Shown one piece after another: positions 43,197 through 55,200 of a DNA stretch of 64,000 bases; within the stretch, counting starts at the first letter, position 1; the number at the start of each line of letters is the position of its first letter. The stretch comes from Lithodes maja (lineage: Eukaryota > Arthropoda > Malacostraca > Decapoda > Lithodidae). The position numbers and the translations under genes were made by a program. A model generated the notes under the pieces. It had not been told where the DNA came from. It did not search any database and worked only from the letters and a program-made list of their open reading frames with translations. The DNA lies in assembly GCA_037953745.1 (NCBI GenBank), contig JBAKBP010000753.1, positions 1 through 64,000 of the forward strand. The letters run 5' to 3'.

Positions 43197-45854
43197 ATGT
43201 CGGATTTACCACGCCGTTACCCACGCAGGGGAATACCCCTGGCCGATGCCATGGCCATAATTGACGAGAGTGATGTGCCTGATAGTGACACTGGATCATC
43301 AAATGACAATTCAGAGGACGAATATAGTCCCACTGTGGCCGAGTATGATGAAATGCAGGAGGAGGAACCCTATCGCCCCATCGCTGAACGGTACGCCAGG
43401 CTACAAGAAAGGGAGGCGAGTAGCTATCGTTCCCCTGCTCCCCCTTGTGACATAGTGGAGTCCCCAGCAAGTGGGGAAGAGGATGAGGAAGATGACCCAG
43501 ACCCCATGGCCTTCATCAACATTCCACTTTCTCATCGTAGGGCTGAGAAGAGAAGAGGTAAGGATGATGGGGAGGAGGAGGAGGAGGACGGAGAGGAGGA
43601 GGAGGTGGGTTAAGCTCCGACATCACACGTGCCTCGCCGTGGTGGTGCTCCCCCGCGTTTGCCTTCCCCATCACCCCCCATTCCCTCTCCACTAAAACCA
43701 CCAACCCCTCACTATTTCTATGGCTTGCGCAGGGGTGCAGCCATATTAGCAGCGCAGCCATTGACTTCTTCTTCAGAAGCAACAGTTGAGGATATGCCTG
43801 CCCTCGAATCATCTCCACCACGCCAACCACGCCGCCACCAACGCTCTGCCGCACGCCGCCTGTTTCCCTCATCACCCCGGATTGACTCGCCCCCACCATC
43901 ACCTCCCGGACCACTACCATACTCACCTGTACCGTCTCCTCAGCCTCTCATAGACACGACCTCCCACAGCCACGACACCCAGACACCATCACCGCCTGCA
44001 TTGCCACACCGCCCTGATCGTGCGCAACGCCCTATCAATGTACGTGGGAGTGCCCGTGGTCCTGTGCGTGGGTGTGGCCGAAGGGTGTCTAAGGTGACCC
44101 TAATACGCCCCACCCCTGGCGGTGCGAGAGCAAGGGCTGGGTCGGCTCGACCAAGGCCGAGGTTGAGGGCAGGGGCAAGAGGGGCAAGAGTGGCAAGAGG
44201 GGCAAGAGGGGCATGAGGGGCAAGAGGCAGGGCAGGGCCCCCCCACCGCCCTGATGGTGACTCCCCTCCTGACGACACTGGTGACGAAGGTGCCGCTCAA
44301 CCCGACGTATGGGATTGGGTCGATGGAGACAACTATGTGCCCACCGACTGCAACTTTGTGGACGCTGGGATTGGCGGCCCTACGCTCCCAAACCAGGGGC
44401 TGCAGACCACGAGACTGGAGATCTTCAGGCAGTTCTTCACTACAAATCTCGTGGCTCTAATTGTTGACCAGACCAACTGGTACAATTATTATTTCATGGC
44501 TGGGAAGGAGCAGTCGAAATACTCCGCAAGGCTGTAATGGTCCTCCCTAGATGTCCCAGAGTTTTACACCTTCTTGGCCATTGTAATGCATAAGGAAATC
44601 CTCCATAAAAAAGTACTGGTCCTGGGATCCCCTCGTCCGAACCCCTACTTTTGGCCAAATAATAAGCAGAAATAGGTTCACGGCCATAATGGGGAACCTC
44701 CATTTCATCGACAGCCTGGCAGCCAACACCATAAATCGAAGTCAACCCAGAGGAATGAACGACCCCATGGAGAGAATAAGACCCATTTTTGAGTACCTGA
44801 AGCTGAAGCTTGCTGCACCTTTAAACCCCATCAGAAGCTCGTTATTGACGAGAGTTTGCTGCTGTGGATGGGGAATATTGGCATCCGGCAGTACATGCCC
44901 AGCAAACGACATCGATATGGCCTGAAGACCTTCGTGATGTGTGACTGTCGAACTGGTTACATCCAGGACCTAATTCTGTATATGGCAAAGAAAACAGAAT
45001 TGGTGGAAACGAGGACATACAGAATTTCTGGGACCGTCGTCATTACCATGCTGCAGGGCTGCCTGGACAGGGGCCACATACTGTACATTGACAACTGGTA
45101 CACCAGCCCCTCCCTTGCCAAGTTCCTGAATAGCCGCACTACAGGACTCTGTGGCACCGTCAGGAGGAATCGGATCTTCATGCCCGAACTACCACCCAGG
45201 TGGGAAAAGGGCTCCATCATCCACAAGCAGGCTAACAATGTCCTCATGTTGTCCTGGATGGATAACCGTGATGTGAACCTCCTCACAACAGTCCACCGTC
45301 CCATCTTCACAGACAGCAGCCGTCGTGACAGAGCAACTGGCGAAGTTATCAAGAAACCTTTGGCCATCTGCGATTATAACATCAACATGTGGCTGGTGGA
45401 CAAATCAGATGCTGTCATCTCGTCATGTGAGTGTGCAAGGAAGACGATGAGGTGGTATAAGAAGTTATTCTTCCACCTCCTCGATCTCACCCTCTATAAT
45501 AGCCATATCCTCTACTCAACAATCACCGGCAATCAGGAAACGATGGAGAACTTCTGCATCGAGTTGTCCAGGCAGACGTTGAGGGAATACATGACTGTCC
45601 CCCACTTCCAGCAACCCCCCGCCCATCGACAGCCAGCAGCAGAAGGGATTGCCAAGCTGACACAACGCCACTTCCCTGAATATGTGCCGGCCACAGAAAA
45701 CAATAACAAACCCCGAAGACGGTGTCATGTGTGCCGCAACATGACACAGAGGGAGCCTGAGAGATCAGATACCAGGTGGATGTGCAGAGAATGTGATGTT
45801 GCACTGTGTCTCCCGGACTGCTTCAGGGAGTATCACACCCTTGAGCATTTCTAA
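43197..45854 (+). pseudogene. piggyBac transposase, disrupted
   Basis: ATG at 43197 opens an acidic N-terminal region (SDTGSSNDNSEDEYSP). In-frame stops occur at 43611, 44214 and 44535; a low-complexity Arg/Gly/Ala run sits at 44160-44225. Homology resumes (LEIFRQFFTTNLVALIVDQT), then shifts frame near 44600 and again near 44830. The last frame, 44856-45854, is long: MCDCRTGYI (first Asp), LYIDNWYTSPSL (second Asp), WLVDKSDAVISS (third Asp; the usual GG before VD is WL), KKLFFHLLDLTLYNS, and a Cys-rich finger (CHVCRNM, CRECDVALC, C-x3-YH). All three catalytic Asp remain but the gene cannot be expressed whole. Confidence 0.92.
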
Positions 45855-46731
45855 AACTGTACTCAAAGACTGCGATAAAAGACGCTATGAAATGTGAAGT
45901 GTGTGTATAAAAACCAAGTGTAAATTATTAATATAGGCTATACAAAGTGCCGAACACAATAAGTAAGTGATATTGACACTCAAATATACGTAAAACAGTG
46001 ACGGACACCAATAAGTGTAAATATAGCATATTTCTAAGTCGAAAGTGCGTAAAACAATGTGTGAAACGAATATTTTATAACTATAAAACATATGATAAAG
46101 TAATAATCTGAATAAAGATGGGAAGTAACATGAAAACTGAATAAAGATGGGAAGTAACATGAAAACTGAATAAAGCGGGTGAATAAGAGAGAAAGGCAAT
46201 AAAAGTGGAAAGTGGTGGGGGCGTGTGTCAGTCAGCTGGGTGTGTGTACGTGCGTTCGTTTTGTTATTGTCCGAGACCATGATGGCCGCCAGTATCCATG
46301 GCGACGGGGACGCGCTCTGGTCTTGCCACTCGTGTGCACTTACAAGACTTATATCTAAGCACTTTTCACACTGTAACTTCACTCACAATGACATTATGTG
46401 ATACATGTTGCTAATATATTATGAACTATGAAGGCACACATGATGCTCGGGTGGTGTAAATAACCGTCACTCGAAAACTAGCCGCATCCTACATCTGCCA
46501 TGCTGCCGCGCTCAACTATGGCTGACCGGGCGGGGAGTTTGAAAGCTGCCCGGCACCAGCTGATGTATGAGGCTACCCCCCCCCATACGACCCCCAAATG
46601 ACCGAGGTGAGTAATTTTGTTTTCTTCTTTTCTCAGTTTTCTTCCATTTTAGAAAAAAAAAGAAAAATGGCAAAATCGGCCGGTCCCTAGATGTACATTT
46701 ATTTATATTTAGCTGGTGCTCAATGGGTTAA

Positions 46732-46940
46732 GGAAGCCATACTGGCGATCTGAGAGCAGATTATGAAAAGAGAAATGCTTAAGAAATTTGGAAGCAAGAA
46801 TAGTTTCAAAAACTTTAGAAAGACATGAGATGAGAGCAATTGGACGATAGTTGGAGGGTTGAGAGCGGTCACCCTTCTTTGGGACAGGTTAAATGTGAGC
46901 AAAGTTCCAGCATGAAGGGAAGACGTTAGAGGATAGGCAG
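46732..46940 (-). pseudogene. CR1/L2-like element copy 2, continuation
   Basis: Resumes exactly after the piggyBac element and matches the intact copy from about 53596 to 53804 (GGAAGCCATACTGGCGATC, GGACGATAGTTGGAGGG). It ends where the LTR of element 2 starts. The remaining 5' part of the element is not in the window. Confidence 0.9.
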
Positions 46941-48763
46941 TGTTACAATCGGGTCTCGTATAAATCAGTGGCTCTTATACATTGGACTAGACTGGCATAA
47001 ATGCAACAACGGAAACGCTAGATCCAACCCCTGATATATAATCCCGTCGAACAAAGAACACAATATACCCTCCAGAGTTATATCTGCGATAGCGGGGTAT
47101 CTTAACTCTCAGTATCTATGTGCTTCTACTATAGGCTGATGTTCTCTGAAACAGTCTATTACCTATAACATAATTATGGTTGCTTAGTTATGGTACACAA
47201 GGAAAAGATAGTTAACTTAATTAAATCACAAGAGTGATCTAATGCAAACAAGAAGAAGGTTTACTTAACGTTACTCTAATAAATAATATCTGTCACTCCT
47301 TTATGAAAGAAAGTGTTGTAAAGTCCTCAAGCACCGAACAAGGAATCTTCTGAATAATGTCGGATGCTACTAAGAAGAATGTATCGGAAATAGAACCACA
47401 AAATAGCAGGAGGCAGGACAATGCACGTGTAGGCTAAATACACAAAAAGGCTGGACCTATAATGTTATTGGACACAAGAATATTATAAGCGGTGCAACAG
47501 TAATAATGCTCGCCACGAAAAAGTAGTACTCCTATTAACAAAACCGGTCTATGCTGGTTGTGTCTCTCTACAGCAACCTAGACCTCAAAATGCTTGTGTA
47601 GAAATAATGGGTATGCATAAAAGAGTATTATGATCTAATCCAGCTAATGTCTACCCGGGTTAATAAAGTCTAGCTGGGATGCGCAAAGGTACAGAATTCT
47701 GGTGGAGCAAGGCAGCTCCTAGCCTAGTGTGGACCTTGGGTCTGTGCGGCCTGATTACGTTAATATGAAGGGGTGCACTCTTGAGGATTCTCGATCACAA
47801 GTATCGAGTATCCTCCTGGCGACCCTCAAAAGTAAAAGCAAATAGAGTTAGAACAGTGTTGGGTGGATTAGGCAAGCAGCCCTCATGCACTACACAGTCT
47901 AAACTCCAAGGTACACAGACAAAAGATCCATCCAGGTAACCCACAGAATCCGTAGTGTCGTGCAGCTCAAAAGTAGCCTACACACAGTGAAAACACCAAC
48001 AGCAAGGTACCTGATCCCTAGTCTAGCATTATTTAACCCTGTAGAAACATTAGTGATTGATGGAGACAGTCCGAGCAATACAATCTCCCAAAAAGACAAT
48101 GACTATCTTCAACCTTAGCCTAGTACATAAGAAATGTGAGATCCAGCATATAATACAGTCTGACCACCAATTCAAGGTGTGGATGCATGGAACCAGAGGG
48201 GGATTGATATTAATAAAAGGTGAGGAAGTAGTGGAAATGATAGAGGCGGTAGAAGAGAAAGATTCTAAGACAAGAGTGTGGAACAGTTCAAGGGAGATGC
48301 TTAGAGTATGCTGTCTGGGACGGATCTGACCAGGATATTTCCAGGGACCGCATGGGTGGAGTCCCAGTTCGCAGGAATGGCACGAGGGCGCGCGACAGTC
48401 ACCCAGTAAGCAGCCGCCTAGTAGGCCGTGTTAGGCAGGAGGCAACGAATCCCGCGAGGCCTATGTAAGGGGGCCGGCCACGCGCCACACTCACCACCAA
48501 GTCACACCACCTGGTCTCTCTCTCTGTCTCTCTCCCGCTCGCCTTCCCATCATTCAATTACTTAACACAATACTTTCAATTGACTAAATAAAATAGAAAG
48601 GATTGTGACAGACGAAAACAAAGAACAGTTCTGAACTGTCTGCAACACAAGCTTTCTCGAGAAGGAAAGTACACAATGATAGGTAGACTGTAGCTACATT
48701 CTCTGCCCTGGCGAGTCCTAGCGAGTAAGCCATGCGGTTCTGGGTGAAGCGGTGAGCGTCACA
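46941..48763 (-). repeat. LTR of Ty3/Gypsy element 2 (3' LTR, complete)
   Basis: 1823 bp from TGTTACAATC to GCGTCACA; the first 350 bp match 57379-57724 nearly perfectly. It is related to the LTR of element 1 (GGCTCTTAT-CATTGGACTAG, ACAACGGAAA-CGCTAGATCCAACC), so both elements belong to one family. Confidence 0.93.
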
Positions 48764-49243
48764 CCCCACCCAAGATTTTTAAGAGGCTCCAACTTTGAGC
48801 TCTAAATCTGACACGCAGAACCCATACAAAATTCGCCACTCCTAGTCACCCAGCGACAATGAAATGTAAAGCACAGTTCTCTTCAAAATAACACATTATA
48901 AAAATGAACAACCCCTCCCAACACAATAGATTAAATTACATAGTTATGCTCATAAGAGCGAGCTCCACTAGCCCAGCCTTCTGAGAGGAGTACAACTCAG
49001 AATTTCTGCTATAACATACTTACATTTTTTTTAACTATATAAGAAAGAGCTTTTATAGGATTTTTATATTTTTTTAATATGTTTATGGCGGCTGCACTAC
49101 AGGGGCAGCCTAGTTTTTTCTTCTATACCAACACAGCAACTCCTACTTTACGACCCAATACGCTGGGCTACCCACGCGAGCCAACAAGCACCAGACGTAA
49201 ACATACTAATCAAACCAAAGTAGGAGGCTACCCTTGTGATGAT
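48764..49243 (-). other. Polypurine tract and 3' untranslated part of LTR element 2
   Basis: The minus strand next to the LTR reads AAAAATCTTGGGTGGGG, the polypurine tract. The rest parallels 13904-14357 of element 1. No ORF. Confidence 0.75.
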
Positions 49244-51187
49244 CTACCCCAGGTCTTCCACCCTCGATAAGCAATCTGCAATCACATTCTCAGAACCGGC
49301 AATATGGCGTATGTCTAGGTTGTATTCCTGCAACATTAATGACCACCTGGTCAGCCTCATATTCCGGTTATGGAATTGATTCAGGAACTTGAGGGGGTGA
49401 TGGTCGGTGTAGATCACCACAACTGGTCCATAGGCTGGAACATACACCTCAAAGTGCCTGAGCGCTAGCACAATCGCCAGCAGTTCCTTCTCAACTACTG
49501 AATAGTTCTTCTGCGCCGAGTTGAACTTTTTTGAGAAGAAACTGACTGGGTGCTCGAGCCCATCTTCGTCTGATTGCATCAGAACGGCACCAGCCCCCAC
49601 ACCACTGGCATCAGTTGCCAGCTGGAATGGTCGGCTAAAGTCCGGGGCCCTGAGGATTGGGTGAGTAAACAACAGGTGTTTTACTAGCAAAAAAGCCCTC
49701 TCACACTCAGGCGCCCACTTAAACTTTCTATCTTTGGCCAATAGGTCCGTCAGAGGAGCCAGCACAGTAGAATAGCCCTTTATAAAGCGGCGGTAGTAAC
49801 CAATCATGCCCAAAAACCTCATGATCTGCTTCTTGGTGGACGGCCTGGGGAAGTGGTTAATAGCCAATATCTTGTTCTGTGGGGGGCACACCTGGCCCAA
49901 ACCCACCATGAACCCCAGATACTGCACGGTAGCCTGCACAAAATCACACTTTCCCAGGTTGACCACCAAGTTTGCCTCGCTTAATTTCTTAAATAGGGAT
50001 TCTACATGTTCACAGTGGCTCTTGAAATCGTCATCGTAGATAATGACGTCGTCCAGGTACACGGTACAGTTCGGAATGTCAGCCACTAACTCGTTCATCA
50101 AGCTTTGGAAGGTCGCTGGTGCGTTCTTTAGACCGTACGGCATGACATTACAACGATATGTAGCACCATCCATCACAAAACCACACACCTCTTTCGCCCG
50201 TTCAGACAAAGGCACCTGCCAGTAACCTTTTACCAGGTCCACCTTGGTCAAGAACTTGGCCCTGCCAATCTTGTCTACACAGTCATCGACCCGGGGAAGA
50301 GGATATGGGTTGGTGGGAGTCAAGCCGTTTAGCCTGCGGTAATCAACACAGAAGCGCACCTTGCCATCCGGCTTAGGTTGCAGCGTTACGGGAGATGTCC
50401 ACTTTACCGCCCCCTTCTCGATCAGTCCCTGTTGCAACATATACTCCAACTCCGCCCGGAGGGCCGGAAGTTTAATAGGGGGCACCCTATAGGGCACTGA
50501 TTTGAAGGGTGGGTGGTCTCCGACGTCAACGTCGTGCACCTCCTGAGTAGTGAGGCCTGGGTGTTCCGCAAATACAGTAGGGTATAAACAAAATAGGTGC
50601 TCGACAGCCACACGCTGTTGCTCAGGTAGGTGTTGCAAAGCCTCATGAGCCGCCTGTCTCGTGTTTCCCGCCCACTGATCTGCAGAAACATGATAATCCC
50701 AGTTGTCATCCACCTGCGCATGACTGTCCCGTTCTCCTTCTCCACCTTGACTGCTGAAAGTCATCACGGGGACAGTGAGAGGCTCAGGTGGGCGCCTCAC
50801 ATACTCCTTCATCAGATTGACATGACAAAACTGATTCCTCTTACGCCTGTCTGGAGTTGCCACCAGGTAATCTAAGTCTGAGAGCTTCTCTGCTACTCTA
50901 TAAGGACCAGCGTACTTTGTGGATAAGGGGTGACCTACAAGAGGGAGTTGTATCAACACCTCCTGACCCACGTGAAACTCCCTGAGTTTCACCTTGTGGT
51001 CGTACCTGTCCTTCATGAGGGCCTGAGAGCCTACCAGATTGCGGCCAGCCAACTCCAGACTCCGCAACATTCGTTCTCTACTCTCAAGTTCGACAGCACC
51101 GTCACTACACTTTAGAACCTCCGGGTCTTCTAGCTGCAATTTGCGAATATCTGAGGGAGCTAGCCTGTCTAAGTGTTTGCGAAACAA
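49244..51187 (-). pseudogene. Ty3/Gypsy element 2: integrase C-terminus, RT and RNase H
   Basis: The 647-residue frame begins in the integrase C-terminal region (VGQEVLIQLPLVGHPLSTK then YAGPYRV, a GPY/F module near residue 90), then a spacer, then RT: LEYMLQQGLIEKGAVKWTSP, VRFCVDYRRLNGLT, FLTKVDLVKGYWQVPL, VMPYGLKNAPATFQ and YLDDVIIYDDDF (YLDD intact). RNase H follows: ATDASGVGAGAVL, VVEKELLAIVLAL, YTDHHPLKFL. All key Asp/Glu of RT and RNase H look intact. Having the GPY/F module directly upstream of RT proves the integrase-before-RT order. The integrase zinc finger and DDE core are deleted here. Confidence 0.92.
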
Positions 51188-51459
51188 CTCATGCCCTCAC
51201 CAACATCGAACTTTGCATCCCGTTGCTCTCTCCGTGTATACCGTTGCTGCCTCTGAGTCTCTTTAAGCCCTGCCTCTACACTCTCAGTGACAGGTGGTGG
51301 TGCTTCTCCAGACTTTAATAACGGTGCTAATACTGAGTCCCCGAGAAGCGCTGCTGGTACTAGACTCTCCACCGTATCAGCTTTCAGCACCTTCTCGTGA
51401 CCGTTCCTCCGCTTATTTGAAGACTGTTGGTTAGGCTGTGACTCCCTGGATGCGAGAGA
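51188..51459 (-). pseudogene. Ty3/Gypsy element 2: protease-integrase linker remnant
   Basis: Matches the linker of element 1 (DTVESLVPAALLGDSVLAP versus DAVESLVSTDLIGDSLLGP) but goes from there straight to sequence just before the integrase C-terminus. The integrase core present in element 1 is missing. Confidence 0.75.
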
Positions 51460-52112
51460 TTAGGTTACAACACACGCCATTGGTTGCACCTGACACTTCT
51501 CAACCCACTCCTGTTCCTCCCTACTCACGTCGGCCGGATCCTCGGCAACGACTAAGGGTGAAACCTTAGAAGCAGGCACCGCAAAGTCATTGCCGAGAAG
51601 GAGGTCGACGCCCCCAACAGGCAATTTCTCCATGATTCCCACATCCAGTTCGCGAGTCACACCGTCAACTTCAAGCTCCATTCTAACAAGCGGGTATGAC
51701 CTAGTTGCATTAACTCCCTGCACCACAATTACCCGCGCCACGTTTATGGGTCTACCAGTGAATTTCTTCAAGAGTGTCTGAGAGGCACCTGTGTCATGCA
51801 AAAGCTGTACCTCGTGCTTCTTGCCCCCCCACTTCACGCAGCCATGCCCTCTATGGTCGCAAAAGGCATCGCGGACAGGGTTCGAGCCTTCCGGATCCTT
51901 CTTCACCGGCGGTGCTCCATCCTCTGATCTTATGCCTCCAGCAAACACAGAAGACTTCTGGAACACCCCAATGCTGCGAGCCAATGACACAGCCGCCGAG
52001 GGAGGTCTGCTCGGACAAGCTTTTGCCATGTGCCCCTCTTTGTGACAGTGATAACACTCAAATTTCCCCTTGGACTTATACTGAGGTGTAAAAGTCCCCT
52101 GACCCTTCTTAA
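51460..52112 (-). pseudogene. Ty3/Gypsy element 2: zinc knuckle and protease
   Basis: From the TTAA at 52109-52112: a basic stretch, a CCHC knuckle CYHCHKEGHMAKAC, then protease HDTGASQTLLKKF and GVDLLLGNDFAVP. The frame is open to 51460. Codons upstream of 52112 in the same frame belong to an inserted MITE and are not gag. Confidence 0.88.
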
Positions 52113-52290
52113 CTCCTTCAGACATATTATGTTCCAATAAGTCCGAGGAGGCGGGAGCCCCGGGATCATTGCCACTGCCCCGCACTACACTCACAACAAC
52201 ACTGCGGCCGTTAGAATTATCGAAGGTGGATGAGGTTGCCACCACCGTTTTTATCGTAAGGTAACTTATCGGACTTACTGAGCTCCATAT
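52113..52290. mobile_element. piggyBac-type MITE F in gag of LTR element 2, left part
   Basis: TTAA at 52109-52112 is followed by CTCCTTCAGACATAT. The other end (right before TTAA at 55740-55743) is CTCCCTCAGACATAT when complemented. Dropping everything between, with one TTAA, restores the gag frame in line with element 1, so this is an exact TTAA insertion. The MITE was then split by a CR1/L2-like element. Confidence 0.85.
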
Positions 52291-55200
52291 TTTTTTTTTT
52301 TTTTTTTTTTTTTTTTCTATGTGATTGAGGGAGGCAAAAGGCATAACTGCCTATAGCGAGTGCCTCCCCCATAGTTGAAAGAGTGACAGGGCCAAAATCA
52401 AGGGACGTTCAAGCCAAAATGCCTGGACACACGGAGTTTGAAGCAATTTAAGTCATAGGAAGAGGGAAAGACTGATTCTGGGAGAGAGTTCCAGAGCTCA
52501 GATGTAGAGTAGAAGAAAGTTTGAGAGTAACGTTTCACTCTTGGGTTGGAGAGTTGCACAGAGTAGGGGTGGGATTGAGTTGCAAGACGGGTACCACGTG
52601 CCCTACGTAAAGGAGGTGGTATGCACTGGGATAGCTCTGAGGAACACTGATTATTATAGTAGCGATAGAATAGCGAGAGAGATGCAACATTGCGGCGGAG
52701 AGAGAGAGATTGCAGAGAGTTGGTGAGTGGACGGGAGTTAATGATACGAAAGGCCTTCCTTTCAACTTTGTCTAGGAGAGCGGTGTGAGAGGAACCTCCC
52801 CACACATGTGAACAATACTCAATACAAGGGCGCACTATGCCCCTGTACAGAGCAAGAAGCTGTGCAGGGGAAAAGAACCCCCTAAGGCGGTTGAGCACAC
52901 CCAGCTTCTGGGAGGCTGCCTTAGCAAGACTGGTAATATGGTCCTTCCAAATGAGAGCAGAAGAAAAAGAGACACCAAGAATATTGAGAGAAGATGAAGG
53001 GTTGATTTTTGTATTGTTGAAGAATAAGGGATAGTCCGCTGGGAGATCCTGACGGGTAGATAGATGGAGAAATTGGGTTTTGGAAGCATTAAAGTTAACA
53101 AGGTTTTCTCTGCCCCAATTGGAAATAGTATTTAGATCAGAATTTAAAAGTTCTATGGCTTCATTACGTTTGTCGTTGAGGGATTGCTGGCTGGGACGTT
53201 CTGAAAAACTAATGGAGTAGTGTAAGGTTGAGTCGTCTGCGTATGAATGGATGGGAATTAAGGTACAGTTAAGGAGATCATTTATAAAAATTAGAAAGAG
53301 AATAGGAGATAGGACAGAGCCCTGAGGAACACCGGAGTTTATAGGGTGAGGAAGTGAACAATGGCCGTCCACAACCGCAGCTATGGAACGGCCGGAAAGG
53401 AAATTAGAGACAAAGGCACAGATGGAGGGATAGAAACCGAAGGAGGGTAGTTTAGAAATTAAAGATTTATGCCAGACTCTATCGAAGGCTTTCGCTATGT
53501 CTAGTGCAATAGAAAAAGTCTCACCGAAGTCCCGAAAGGAGGATGACCAAGAGTTAGTAAGATATGAAAGAAGATCACCAGTAGAGCGACCCTTAAGGAA
53601 GCCATACTGGCGATCTGAGAGCAGATTATGAGAAGAGAAATGCCTAAGAAATTTGGAAGCAAGAATAGTTTCAAAAACTTTAGAAAGACAAGAGATAAGA
53701 GCAATTGGACGATAGTTGGAGGGTTGAGAGCGGTCACCCTTCTTTGGGACAGGTTGAATGTGAGCAAACTTCCAGCATGAAGGGAAGACGTTAGAGGATA
53801 GACAGAGACGAAAGAGTTTGCCTAGGCAGGGAGTCAGCACGGAAGCACAGTTTTTGAGAACAACAGGAGGAACACCGTCCGGACCGTACGCCTTATTAGT
53901 GTTAAGCCCAGAGAGGGTAGAAAGTACATCTTTAGAAGAGATTAGGATATTAGGCATAAGTAAGAGAGAGGAGGGCGGAGAGGGAGGAATAGCACCGGAA
54001 TCATCCAAGGTGGAGTTTCTAGCAAAAGTTTGAGCGAAGAGTTTAGCTTTGTCAGAGGAAGAAGTGATGGTTGTGCCATCAGAGTGGGAAAGGGGAGGGA
54101 AAGACGAGGAAGAGAAATTGTTGGAGAGGTTTTTGGCTAGATGCCAGAAAGCTTGGGAAGAGCTAGAGTTGGATAGTTCAGTGCATTTATTATTGATGAA
54201 AGAGTGTTTGGCAAGTCGAAGAACAGATTTGGCTTGATTCCGGGCAGAAACATATGAAGAATGAGAGTCTTGAGTTTTAAGGCGTCGGTACCGTTTGAAT
54301 GCTTCCTCCTTATTGCGGACAGCAGTAGAACAGGCGTGAGTAAACCAAGATTTTTTAGCATTAGTCTGAGAGAAAGAGAATGGAATGTATGCTTCCATGC
54401 CCGATAGGATTACCTCGGTAATGCGTTCAGCACTCTCCGAGGGTCCTCGGCCATGGAAGCAGAAATCATTCCATGGGAAATCAAAGAAGTACTGCCGAAG
54501 AGCCTCCCAGTCGGCAGCGCCAAAGTGCCACAAGCGCCGCCGGCTAGGAGGATCGGGTGGCTGTACTGGAGAGATAGGACAGGTGACAGAGATTAGTTTA
54601 TGGTCGGAGGAGCCCAAAGGAGAGAAAAGATCGACAGTATAAGAAGAAGGGTTAGAAGTTAGAAACAGGTCAAGAATGTTGGGCCGATCTCCGATGCGAT
54701 CCGGGATACGGGTGGGTTGCTGAACTAACTGCTCTAGGTCATTTAGGATAGAAAAGATGTAGGCTTGTTCACCAGGTGGATCAGTAGTGTGAGAGGAGAG
54801 CCATTGGCGGTGGTGAACGTTGAAATCTCCTAAGATGGAGATTTCTGAGAAAGGAGAAATGGATAGAATGTGTTCCACTGTAGAGTTTAGATAGTCAAAG
54901 AATTTAGGAAAGTTGGTAGAGTTAGGGGAAAGATAGACAGCACAGAAATATTTAGTAAGAGAATGACAGGAAAGTTTGAGCCATAAAGTTGAGAATTCAG
55001 AGGAGTCGAAATCGGGAACACGAGAGCAAGTGAGTTTGTTGTGCACATATGCACAACATCCGCCATTGGCTTTGAAACTAGGATAGAGAAAGTAGGAGGA
55101 TACAGAGAAGGGGTTGCTGGATGTTGCTACAGACACCTGGGTTTCGGTGAGGAAGAGAAGATCAGGTTTGTAGGAGGAGAGATGGTGCTCAACAGAGTGA

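Larger units (their letters stand above)
42422..46727 (+). mobile_element. piggyBac-like transposon, 4.3 kb, with TTAA duplication
   Basis: TTAA at 42418-42421 and 46728-46731. Termini CCCACTGAGCCCCAGC and CCCATTGAGCACCAGC (right, complemented) match at 14 of 16 positions. The sister copy of the host retroelement has the empty site at about 53590 (GCGACCCTTAAGGAAGCC), so the boundaries are exact. The inside holds subterminal repeats, a broken transposase and about 870 bp of AT-rich 3' sequence with a 31-bp duplication near 46110-46170. Confidence 0.96.

Noticed and set aside
43168..44300. Minus-strand Pro/Ala/Leu-rich ORFs over the transposase start
   Set aside because: Antisense of an acidic and Arg/Gly-rich low-complexity region.
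46469..46720. A second transposase or host exon in the 3' part of the piggyBac element
   Set aside because: No frame with recognisable motifs; the region is AT-rich and non-coding.
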